From Flavobacteriaceae bacterium UBA2540 (lineage in GTDB: Bacteria; Bacteroidota; Bacteroidia; Flavobacteriales; Flavobacteriaceae), in the NCBI GenBank assembly GCA_002340765.1, contig DDMS01000044.1, forward strand, positions 1 through 24,379: 24,379 nt of DNA, in the 5' to 3' direction. Position 1 is the first letter of the stretch. Every line of letters starts with the position of its first letter. Both the position numbers and the translations under genes were made by a program. This document shows, piece after piece, positions 7,594 through 15,015 of the stretch. The notes beneath the pieces were generated by a model, which searched no databases, was not told where the DNA came from, and worked only from the letters and a program-made list of their open reading frames with translations.

Positions 7594-9399
7594 ATGAAAA
7601 TCAATCTAGGAACATATTTGTTGAGTTGTTTTTTATTGATGGGTTTTTCCTGTAAAAATAAGATGAAAGTAAGTAACGAAATTCTTATTGAACAAAAAGC
7701 AGCAACACTTTTGAAGCAAATGACTTTGGAAGAAAAAATCGGACAAATGTCGCAAATTCGTCATTTTGAAGAAAATGCTGATGCGCATGTTTCAGAAAAA
7801 TTTATTGGTTCAATCATTCATACGCAAGGTCCAACTCCAGGAAAATCAGCCAAAGAATGGCAAAAACGTTTTATTGAATTACAGAAAAAAGCACTTTCTA
7901 CACGATTAGGAATTCCATTGTTATTCGGAGTAGATGCAGTTCATGGCCAAAACACTTTTGAAGGAGCCACCATTTTTCCTCATAATATTGGTTTAGGAGC
8001 TGCAAATAATGAAGAGTTGGTTTTTGAAATTGCAAAAATCACAGCTTTAGAAAGTCAAGCAACTGGATTTAATTGGGTTTTTTCTCCTTGTGTTGCGATT
8101 CCTTATAATGAAAAATGGGGAAGAGTGTATGAAGCTTTTTCTGAAAACACTGAAATTACTGAAAAACTAACCAAAGCATCTGTAAAAGGTCATCAAGGAA
8201 ATTTGGCAGATGCTACAACTGTGATGGCTACTGCCAAACATTTTATTGGTGATGGTGCTACAGATTTTGGAGTAGAAGGTGGAGAAACTTCGCTTTCTGA
8301 TTTAGAAATTTATACCTATTTATTGCCTCCTTACAAAGCTGCTGTTCAAGAAAAAGTGGGAGCAGTTATGGCATCATTTAATAGTATTAACGGAATTTCG
8401 ATGCACAATCACAAAAAATTAATTACAGATAGATTAAAAATCGGGATGAAATTCGATGGAATTGTAGTTTCAGATTGGAAAGCGTATTCTCGTTTCAATG
8501 GAATTGAAGTAATTAACGCAGGAATTGATATGGTAATGGCAGTTGATGGTGATTTGGAAGATTTTCAAGAAGGTTTGAAAAAAGCGGTTGAAGATAAAAA
8601 AGTTTCTATGGAAAGAATTGATGACGCAGTTAGAAGAATTCTTCGTCAAAAATTCAGATTGGGGTTATTTGAAAATCCATTTCCTGATACGACTTTGGTT
8701 TCAAAAATTGGTATCAAAAAACATAGAGAAATTGCAAAACAAGCTGTAAGAGAATCGTTGGTTTTACTGAAAAATGAAAACCAAGTGTTGCCAATTTCCA
8801 AAGAAACTAAAAAGATTTTAGTTGTTGGTGAACACGCAAATAATGCTGGTTTACAATCTGGAGGTTGGAGTATCAATTGGCAAGGAAACCTTGAAAATTA
8901 TAAAGGCGCAACCACTATTTTGGATGGAATCAAAAAGCACTCAAAAGGCGAAGTTGTGTATGATAAAAATGCTACAGAAAATCATTTTGATGCAGATATG
9001 GCGATTATTGTAGTTGGTGAAATTCCCTATGCAGAATTTTTTGGAGATATTGGTCACGAATCCAATCAATTAAAATTGACTTTGACAGAGGAACATCAAC
9101 AATATATCAAAACATACACTGAAAAAGGTTTGAAAACATTGGTAGTTTTAATTTCAGGAAGACCACTTGTTGTTTCTGAACAAATCAATAGTTCAGATGC
9201 ATTTGTAGCAGCTTGGTTACCAGGATCAGAAGGAGATGGAATTGCAGAGGTGCTTTTTGGAGATCATAATTTCAAAGGAAAATTACCTCATTCTTGGCCT
9301 AAGGATGTAAATGATTATAGATACAAATACGGTCCTAATTTTTGGGACAAAACACTAAAACCCCTTTACGGATTTGGTTTTGGAATGACATATGAATAA
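7594..9399 (+). CDS. GH3 beta-glucosidase/exo-beta-glucanase lipoprotein
   Basis: A 601-residue GH3 enzyme that removes glucose from non-reducing ends of beta-glucans and oligosaccharides. The signal peptide carries a lipobox M-G-F-S-C with Cys20. The following residues are basic (K-N-K-M-K), which argues against a surface-export signal, so periplasmic anchoring is likely. The N-terminal barrel holds T-L-E-E-K-I-G-Q-M, K-H-F-I-G-D-G and the nucleophile motif I-V-V-S-D-W (D294). The C-terminal alpha/beta sandwich includes S-G-G-W-S-I-N-W-Q-G and P-Y-A-E-F-F-G-D, close to the plant exo-1,3/1,4-beta-glucanase (ExoI) type. It ends at L-Y-G-F-G-F-G without the fibronectin-III domain of many bacterial GH3 enzymes. 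The gap to the phosphorylase is 4 bases and to GH17 48 bases. GH3 enzymes of this type often accept beta-1,3 and beta-1,6 linkages; specificity here is inferred. Confidence 0.93.
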   Translation: MKINLGTYLLSCFLLMGFSCKNKMKVSNEILIEQKAATLLKQMTLEEKIGQMSQIRHFEENADAHVSEKFIGSIIHTQGPTPGKSAKEWQKRFIELQKKALSTRLGIPLLFGVDAVHGQNTFEGATIFPHNIGLGAANNEELVFEIAKITALESQATGFNWVFSPCVAIPYNEKWGRVYEAFSENTEITEKLTKASVKGHQGNLADATTVMATAKHFIGDGATDFGVEGGETSLSDLEIYTYLLPPYKAAVQEKVGAVMASFNSINGISMHNHKKLITDRLKIGMKFDGIVVSDWKAYSRFNGIEVINAGIDMVMAVDGDLEDFQEGLKKAVEDKKVSMERIDDAVRRILRQKFRLGLFENPFPDTTLVSKIGIKKHREIAKQAVRESLVLLKNENQVLPISKETKKILVVGEHANNAGLQSGGWSINWQGNLENYKGATTILDGIKKHSKGEVVYDKNATENHFDADMAIIVVGEIPYAEFFGDIGHESNQLKLTLTEEHQQYIKTYTEKGLKTLVVLISGRPLVVSEQINSSDAFVAAWLPGSEGDGIAEVLFGDHNFKGKLPHSWPKDVNDYRYKYGPNFWDKTLKPLYGFGFGMTYE

Positions 9400-9447
9400 T
9401 AAAAATTAGGAAACTATTTAATTGCAGATTTTAGTAAAAACACACAG

Positions 9448-10734
9448 ATGATGAAAAATATAATGAAAACTTTTTTATACCTATTGCTTGTTGTTTTTAT
9501 TATTTCTTGCGCAAATAAAGAATCAAAACAAAAAACTATTTTGAGTACAAAAAAAGAACGAACAGCAGCAGATATTTTAGGAAATCCAAAGTATCAAGCA
9601 ATTTCATTTGGAGGATACAGAGAAAAAACGAGAGAAATTCAACCAACAATTGCTAAGTTAAAAGAAGATATGAAACTCTTACACGCTATGGGAATTCGAA
9701 TTTTGAGAACCTATAATGTACAACCAAAATTACCTCATGCATCCAATGTTTTAGAGGCAATTCATCAGTTAAAACAAGAAGATCCCACTTTTGAAATGTA
9801 TGTAATGTTGGGTGCTTGGATTGATTGTTTGAATGCTTGGACAGATCAAGAACCAAATCACAATATTGAAAGTCCACAAAACGAAGGTGAAATTGCAAGA
9901 GCAGCAGCATTAGCAAATAAATATCCTGATATTGTAAAAGTAATTGCTGTGGGTAATGAAGCCATGATTCGCTGGGCAACAAGCTATTATGTGCAACCTA
10001 GTGTGATTTTGAAATGGGTAAAATACCTTCAAAATCTGAAAAAAGAAGGAAAACTCCCTAAAGATTTATGGATAACAAGTTCTGATGATTTTGCTTCTTG
10101 GGGTGGAGGAGAGGAAAGTTATCGTGTGAAAGATTTGGAAGAAATCATCAAGACAGTTGATTATGTTTCCATGCATACATATGCGTATCACAATTCGCAT
10201 TACAATCCAGAATTTTGGGAAATCCCTGAAATTGAGCAAAATTTAACAGACCTTGAAAAAGTGAATTCAGCCATGAAAAGAGCTTTGGATTTTGCAAAAA
10301 TGCAATACAAAAATGTGTCTGATTATGTGAAAAGTATTGATTCTACCAAAACAATTCATATTGGCGAAACAGGTTGGGCATCCATTTCTGATGGACATTA
10401 TGGAATAAATGGTTCTAGAGCAACAGACGAATACAAGCAAGGACTGTATTATAAACACCTCAGAAAATGGACAACAAAAGAAAAAATTTCTTGTTTTTAT
10501 TTTGAAGCATTTGACGAACAATGGAAAGATGCAGGAAACAAAAACGGCTCTGAAAATCATTTTGGATTGATCAATTTGAAAGGAGAAGCCAAATTTCCAT
10601 TGTGGGATTTGGTGGATAAAGGAACTTTTAATGGCTTAAACCGCGATGGAAAAACCATTACTAAAACCTTTAATGGAGATAAAAAAGCGTTATTAAAAAC
10701 AGTATTTCCTCCAAACACAGAGTATCCAAGATAG
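9448..10734 (+). CDS. GH17 beta-1,3-glucanase (laminarinase) lipoprotein
   Basis: A 428-residue lipoprotein. The signal peptide ends V-F-I-I-S-C (Cys21). ATGs at codons 1, 2 and 6 are all possible starts without changing the mature protein. After Cys the sequence is A-N-K-E-S-K, with no acidic export signal, so a periplasmic location is likely. The GH17 barrel shows the acid/base motif V-G-N-E-A (E171) and the nucleophile motif I-G-E-T-G-W-A (E307), with I-L-R-T-Y-N early and C-F-Y-F-E-A-F-D-E-Q-W-K late. GH17 enzymes of marine flavobacteria are endo-acting on undecorated beta-1,3-glucan. Together with GH30 debranching and GH3, this gene would shorten laminarin chains in the periplasm. The GH30 gene starts 7 bases after its stop. 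This is one of two GH17 genes in the operon and the only exported one. Confidence 0.94.
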   Translation: MMKNIMKTFLYLLLVVFIISCANKESKQKTILSTKKERTAADILGNPKYQAISFGGYREKTREIQPTIAKLKEDMKLLHAMGIRILRTYNVQPKLPHASNVLEAIHQLKQEDPTFEMYVMLGAWIDCLNAWTDQEPNHNIESPQNEGEIARAAALANKYPDIVKVIAVGNEAMIRWATSYYVQPSVILKWVKYLQNLKKEGKLPKDLWITSSDDFASWGGGEESYRVKDLEEIIKTVDYVSMHTYAYHNSHYNPEFWEIPEIEQNLTDLEKVNSAMKRALDFAKMQYKNVSDYVKSIDSTKTIHIGETGWASISDGHYGINGSRATDEYKQGLYYKHLRKWTTKEKISCFYFEAFDEQWKDAGNKNGSENHFGLINLKGEAKFPLWDLVDKGTFNGLNRDGKTITKTFNGDKKALLKTVFPPNTEYPR

Positions 10735-10741
10735 GTAACAA

Positions 10742-12274
10742 ATGAAGGTAACAAAATACATACTATATATAGGAATATCATTTATGATAGCAAGCTGCAA
10801 AATCAAACAGGATGTATTGATTGTAGATGTTTATGAAACCTCTGCAATTGGAAATAATTTAAAAAAATTAGCTGATTTTTCCATAGAAGGAATTCAAAAC
10901 AGTTTGGTAAAAATCAACCTTTTTCCATCAAAAAAGCGTCAAAAAATCACAGGTTTTGGAGGTTCTTTTACGGAAGCTTCAGCGTATTTATTGAACAACA
11001 TCAGTAAAAAAAATAGAGATTCCATCATAGAAGCTTATTTTGGAGAAAGTGGTGCAAAATATTCATTGACAAGAACGCACATGAACTCTTGTGATTTTTC
11101 TTTAGGTCACTATTCTTATGCACCAATTGCCGGAGATAAAAATTTAGAAAATTTCACCATTGATGAAGATAAAAATGATTTGATTCCTATGATTTTGGAT
11201 GCTAAAAAAGTGTCAAAAGACGGATTTAAAATTTTGGCTTCCCCTTGGACAGCTCCACCTTGGATGAAAGACAATATTTCTTGGGTTGGAGGAAAATTAT
11301 TACCTGAATATTATGATACTTGGGCACTATTTTTCTCAAAATATGTAACAGCTTATAAACAAGAAGGAATTGATATTTGGGGTTTTACTGTTGAAAATGA
11401 GCCACTTGGGAATGGTGATAATTGGGAAAGTATGCAATTTTCACCTGATGAAATGACCAATTTTGTGCAACATCATTTAGGACCAAAACTAAAAGGAGAT
11501 TATCCTGAGGTGAAAATTTTAGGATATGATCAAAACCGTGAACACCTAAAAGAATGGGTAGATTCACAATTTAAAAATGAAGAAACATCAAAATATTTCG
11601 ATGGAACAGCCATTCATTGGTATGCAAGTACATTTCATTATTTTCCTGAAGAATTACAATACGCTCATCAAAAAGCCCCAAATAAATATTTAATTCAGTC
11701 TGAAGCTTGTGTAGATGCAGAAGTTCCAAAGTGGAAAAATGATGCTTGGTATTGGAAAAAAGAAGCCACAGATTGGGGTTGGGATTGGGCACCAGAAAAG
11801 GACAAACACATGCATCCAAAATATGCTCCAGTTCATAGATATGCCAGAGATATTATTGGTTGTTTAAATAATTGGGTTGATGGTTGGATGGATTGGAACA
11901 TGGTTTTGAACACTCAAGGAGGCCCAAATTGGTTTAAAAATTGGTGTGTAGCACCTGTAATAGTGGATACTGAAAAAGATGAGGTTTATTTTACGCCTTT
12001 ATATTATGCACTTTCTCATTTCAGTAAATTTATCAGACCAGAAGCTACCGTTTTTGAATTGGAAAATTCTGATAATGAAATCATGGTAACTGCCGCAGAG
12101 AATCCTGATGGAACAATTGCGGTAGTAGTTTTTAACGAAACAAATCAATCAAAAAATATTCAATTATCACTTGGTAACCAAAACATTACTGTTAAAATGA
12201 ATGGACAATCAATTCAAACAATTGTGATTCAGAGACAGGAAAATAAATACTCACTAACTAAAATAGATATATGA
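10742..12274 (+). CDS. GH30 beta-glucosidase lipoprotein (likely beta-1,6 debranching)
   Basis: A 510-residue lipoprotein with lipobox F-M-I-A-S-C (Cys19) and basic residues after it, so probably periplasmic. The GH30 barrel starts with I-T-G-F-G-G-S-F-T-E-A. It carries S-P-W-T-A-P-P-W-M-K, the acid/base T-V-E-N-E-P (E220) and the nucleophile I-Q-S-E-A-C (E321), and is followed by the family's side beta-domain (about 415-510; V-V-V-F-N-E-T-N). A GH30 from a Formosa laminarin locus is known to remove beta-1,6-linked glucose branches, which gives the most likely role here: clearing side chains so that GH17 and the phosphorylase can act on the beta-1,3 backbone. The symporter gene overlaps by 4 bases (ATGA), indicating translational coupling. 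GH30 subfamily (1 or 3) cannot be settled by eye. Confidence 0.93.
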   Translation: MKVTKYILYIGISFMIASCKIKQDVLIVDVYETSAIGNNLKKLADFSIEGIQNSLVKINLFPSKKRQKITGFGGSFTEASAYLLNNISKKNRDSIIEAYFGESGAKYSLTRTHMNSCDFSLGHYSYAPIAGDKNLENFTIDEDKNDLIPMILDAKKVSKDGFKILASPWTAPPWMKDNISWVGGKLLPEYYDTWALFFSKYVTAYKQEGIDIWGFTVENEPLGNGDNWESMQFSPDEMTNFVQHHLGPKLKGDYPEVKILGYDQNREHLKEWVDSQFKNEETSKYFDGTAIHWYASTFHYFPEELQYAHQKAPNKYLIQSEACVDAEVPKWKNDAWYWKKEATDWGWDWAPEKDKHMHPKYAPVHRYARDIIGCLNNWVDGWMDWNMVLNTQGGPNWFKNWCVAPVIVDTEKDEVYFTPLYYALSHFSKFIRPEATVFELENSDNEIMVTAAENPDGTIAVVVFNETNQSKNIQLSLGNQNITVKMNGQSIQTIVIQRQENKYSLTKIDI

Positions 12275-13701
12275 AAAATTATGTAACTCCAGTAAGAGAC
12301 AAAGTTCCTTTAGGGCAAAAAGCCGCTTTTGGAGCAGGACATTTGGTACTCAACTTACTACCTGGTGCTTTGGGTGTTTTTATGTTCTTCTTATTGACTG
12401 CATTTGGCATGGATCCTTTTTTAGCAGGTTTATTAGGAGGTTTGCCAAGAATTTTTGATGCTTTGACAGATCCAATTATGGGATTTATTTCCGATAATAC
12501 GAAATCAAAATGGGGAAGAAGAAGACCTTATATTTTTATAGGGGCTATTTTAAGTGGAATATTATTTGCCGTTTTATGGCAGATGGATCCTGCGGATTCT
12601 CAAAATTATAACTTTTGGTATTTCTTACTGATGTCGATGGTTTTTTTAATTGGAAACACCATGTTTGCAACCCCATTAGTTGGCCTGGGATATGAAATGA
12701 CTTCCGATTATAATGAACGCACTCGTATAATGGCATTTTCTCAAACAATTGGTCAAATAGCTTGGATGATTGTACCTTGGTTTTGGGTCATTATTGCTGA
12801 TCCAACAATTTTTGAAACTCAAGCTGTTGGAGTAAGAAAATTGTCTATAATTGTAGGTTTTGTTTGCATTGTTTTAGGTGTTTTACCAGCTTTTTTTTGT
12901 AAAGGGATTGATTCATCAAATATGGAAAATAGAAAAGAAATATCATTTAAAACTCTTTTTTCCAATCTAATAGATTTATCTAAAGGAATTGCACAAGTTG
13001 CAAAGAACAAACCATTTTTAAAACTCTGTGGAGCCACTTTTTTAGTTTTTAATGGATTTCAAATGGTTGCATCTTTCAGTTTTTTCATCATTGTTTTTTA
13101 TATGTATAACGGAAGCTATGCCGATGCGGGCAATTGGCCAGCTTGGTTTTCAACAGTAACTGCAATCATAACTGCTTTTGGTGTAATTCCGATTGTTACA
13201 GTGATTGCAAATAAATTTGGAAAGCGTCAAGCTTTTATTATTTCCACAGCTTTGTCTATTGTTGGATATATTTTAAAATGGTGGGCTTTTGACAAAGAAA
13301 ATCCATATTTACTTTTTATGCCAATTCCTTTTATGGCCTTTGGTTTAGGAGGATTATTTACATTAATGATGAGTATGACTGCAGATGTATGTGATTTGGA
13401 TGAATTAGAAAATGGAATGCCTCGAAAAGAGGGTACTTTTGGAGCTATCTATTGGTGGATGGTAAAACTAGGACAAGCTTTGGCTTTAGTTTTAGGTGGA
13501 GCTGTCCTAAAATTCGTCGGTTTTGATGGAAATGCAGCTCAACAAACTGCGGAAACAATGACAAGTTTACGATTGGCTGATGTAATTATTCCATCAGTTA
13601 CTGCTGGAATTGCAATTTTAATAATGTGGAGTTACAGTTTAAATGAGAGTAGGGCAAAAAAAATAAAAGAACAACTTATTGAACGTAGAGGTGAATTATA
13701 G
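12271..13701 (+). CDS. GPH/MFS-type glycoside:cation symporter
   Basis: A 476-residue inner-membrane transporter with about 12 hydrophobic segments. The loop between segments 2 and 3 reads D-P-I-M-G-F-I-S-D-N-T-K-S-K-W-G-R-R-R-P-Y, the signature of the glycoside-pentoside-hexuronide (GPH)/sucrose-transporter branch of the major facilitator superfamily. A second family-like motif, M-T-A-D-V-C-D-L-D-E-L, lies near residue 370. It should import glucose or short beta-glucosides released in the periplasm together with H+ or Na+. The start overlaps the stop of the GH30 gene (ATGA), and the cytoplasmic GH17 follows 24 bases later. It therefore sits exactly between the periplasmic and cytoplasmic halves of the pathway. 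The imported oligosaccharide length is unknown; the presence of cytoplasmic GH149 and GH17 suggests that oligomers, not just glucose, cross the membrane. Confidence 0.9.
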   Translation: MKNYVTPVRDKVPLGQKAAFGAGHLVLNLLPGALGVFMFFLLTAFGMDPFLAGLLGGLPRIFDALTDPIMGFISDNTKSKWGRRRPYIFIGAILSGILFAVLWQMDPADSQNYNFWYFLLMSMVFLIGNTMFATPLVGLGYEMTSDYNERTRIMAFSQTIGQIAWMIVPWFWVIIADPTIFETQAVGVRKLSIIVGFVCIVLGVLPAFFCKGIDSSNMENRKEISFKTLFSNLIDLSKGIAQVAKNKPFLKLCGATFLVFNGFQMVASFSFFIIVFYMYNGSYADAGNWPAWFSTVTAIITAFGVIPIVTVIANKFGKRQAFIISTALSIVGYILKWWAFDKENPYLLFMPIPFMAFGLGGLFTLMMSMTADVCDLDELENGMPRKEGTFGAIYWWMVKLGQALALVLGGAVLKFVGFDGNAAQQTAETMTSLRLADVIIPSVTAGIAILIMWSYSLNESRAKKIKEQLIERRGEL

Positions 13702-13725
13702 GAATTTTAACTAATATTTTTTATC

Positions 13726-14703
13726 ATGTCATTTAGAGAAGAACATTTTTTTAAATATTATCAAGCGCAAAAACCCAATGCTGATATAAAAGAAATTCAT
13801 CATATATCAACGAAAGGTGAAAACTTAACAAATGATATAGGTTCAAATAAATCGGTAGTTTTTGACAAATCAAGATCAGTATTACAACCAATTTGGAGTG
13901 AAACACTTACAAAGGGGATGCATGGTATTTGTTTTAGCATGTATGAAGATGGTCAGGGGCCAGGAAATACAATTACCAAAGAACAAGTGGATCGAAGAAT
14001 TAAAATTTTAAAACCATATACAAAATGGATTCGTTCCTTTTCTTGTATTGAAGGCAATGAACACATTCCAAGAATTGCTAAAAAACATGGAATGAAAAAT
14101 TTAGTGGGTGCTTGGTTGGGTAATGACATGCAAAAAAATGAACAAGAAATTGAAGGATTGATTCAATTAGCCAAAGAAGGATGTGTAGATATAGCTGCTG
14201 TTGGAAACGAAGTTTTATACCGAAAAGAGTTAACGCCGCAAGAATTATTAGCCTATATTTTACGAGTAAAAGAAGCCTTAAAAGAATTGCACATTCCTGT
14301 TGGCTATGTTGATGCCTATTATGAATTTGCACACAGACCAGAAATCACCAAAGCTTGTGATGTTATCTTAGCAAATTGTTATCCTTATTGGGAGGGGTGT
14401 GATATCAACCAATCCTTACTGCACATGCAAGAAATGTTTCGTATTGCAACACTTGCTGGACAAGGAAAAAAAGTAATCATCACAGAAACGGGGTGGCCAA
14501 GTCAAGGAAGTAGTTTAGGGGGGGCACATTCAAATGCAGAAAATGCCATGAAATATTTTGTCAATGCACAAACATGGGTAGCAAAAGACACTATTGAAAT
14601 GTTTTATTTCTCTTCATTTGATGAATCATGGAAAGTGAGTGCAGAAGGTGATGTTGGCCCTTATTGGGGATTGTGGGATAAAAACGAAAATTTAAAGTTT
14701 TAA
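13726..14703 (+). CDS. GH17-family protein lacking a signal peptide (cytoplasmic)
   Basis: A 325-residue GH17 protein. The ATG at 13726 is the first start after an in-frame stop at 13708, and the N-terminus (M-S-F-R-E-E-H-F-F-K) is polar and charged, so no signal peptide is present. Residues 1-50 are a charged extension without recognised domain. The barrel begins near residue 60 (H-G-I-C-F-S-M-Y-E-D-G-Q). The acid/base is in A-V-G-N-E-V-L-Y (E162) and the nucleophile in I-I-T-E-T-G-W-P-S (E254), so it looks catalytically intact. It is shorter than the exported GH17 and closer to the compact core. Being last in the operon and following the symporter, it probably acts on imported beta-1,3-oligosaccharides, either by hydrolysis or by transglycosylation as some GH17 enzymes do. 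A strong terminator follows. The substrate is not known from sequence. Confidence 0.9.
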   Translation: MSFREEHFFKYYQAQKPNADIKEIHHISTKGENLTNDIGSNKSVVFDKSRSVLQPIWSETLTKGMHGICFSMYEDGQGPGNTITKEQVDRRIKILKPYTKWIRSFSCIEGNEHIPRIAKKHGMKNLVGAWLGNDMQKNEQEIEGLIQLAKEGCVDIAAVGNEVLYRKELTPQELLAYILRVKEALKELHIPVGYVDAYYEFAHRPEITKACDVILANCYPYWEGCDINQSLLHMQEMFRIATLAGQGKKVIITETGWPSQGSSLGGAHSNAENAMKYFVNAQTWVAKDTIEMFYFSSFDESWKVSAEGDVGPYWGLWDKNENLKF

Positions 14704-14726
14704 TTTTTAAATACTTACATAGAAAG

Positions 14727-14756
14727 CTCATTGCTAATTAGTAATGAGTTTTTTTT
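14727..14756 (+). terminator. Terminator at the end of the glucanase operon
   Basis: A near-perfect inverted repeat CTCATTGCTA (14727-14736) against TAGTAATGAG (14739-14748), with one G-T wobble, followed by eight T residues. It lies 23 bases after the stop of the cytoplasmic GH17 and closes the 2804-14703 operon. Confidence 0.88.
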
Positions 14757-15015
14757 GTTTTGAATACCATATTTCTATACAGTTGCATCTAACAATTAAA
14801 AAACACCTATACATTAACCGTACAGTTTTGTTTTAAGTAAAAATAAAAACGTTGTAAATGAAAAAAAAACATCTAAATAACCTAGCTATAGCAGATATAT
14901 CAAAGAATTAAGTTTTTTTTTGAAAAATGTATGCTTTTTGTAGTGGTATAATTATCGAATTCTTAAAGTTTAAACTTTAGTTTTGAATCACAATTTAATT
15001 TAAAACAATACAATT
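14757..15015 (+). other. Intergenic region before the T9SS binding protein
   Basis: 259 AT-rich bases between the operon terminator and the gene at 15016, without a plausible coding frame or RNA gene. Apart from the weak promoter-like match at 14978-14985, no operator or structured element was recognised. Confidence 0.6.
14978..14985 (+). promoter_or_regulatory. Candidate Bacteroidota -7 element
   Basis: TAGTTTTG matches the Bacteroidota -7 consensus TAnnTTTG and lies 30 bases before the ATG at 15016. No TTG at the expected -33 distance is visible (the bases there read TCGAATTC), so this is a weak call. That the gene has its own promoter is supported by the terminator just upstream. Confidence 0.3.

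Noticed and set aside
14818..14960. Possible small RNA or riboswitch upstream of the T9SS protein
   Set aside because: The sequence is AT-rich with no stable fold or known riboswitch core.
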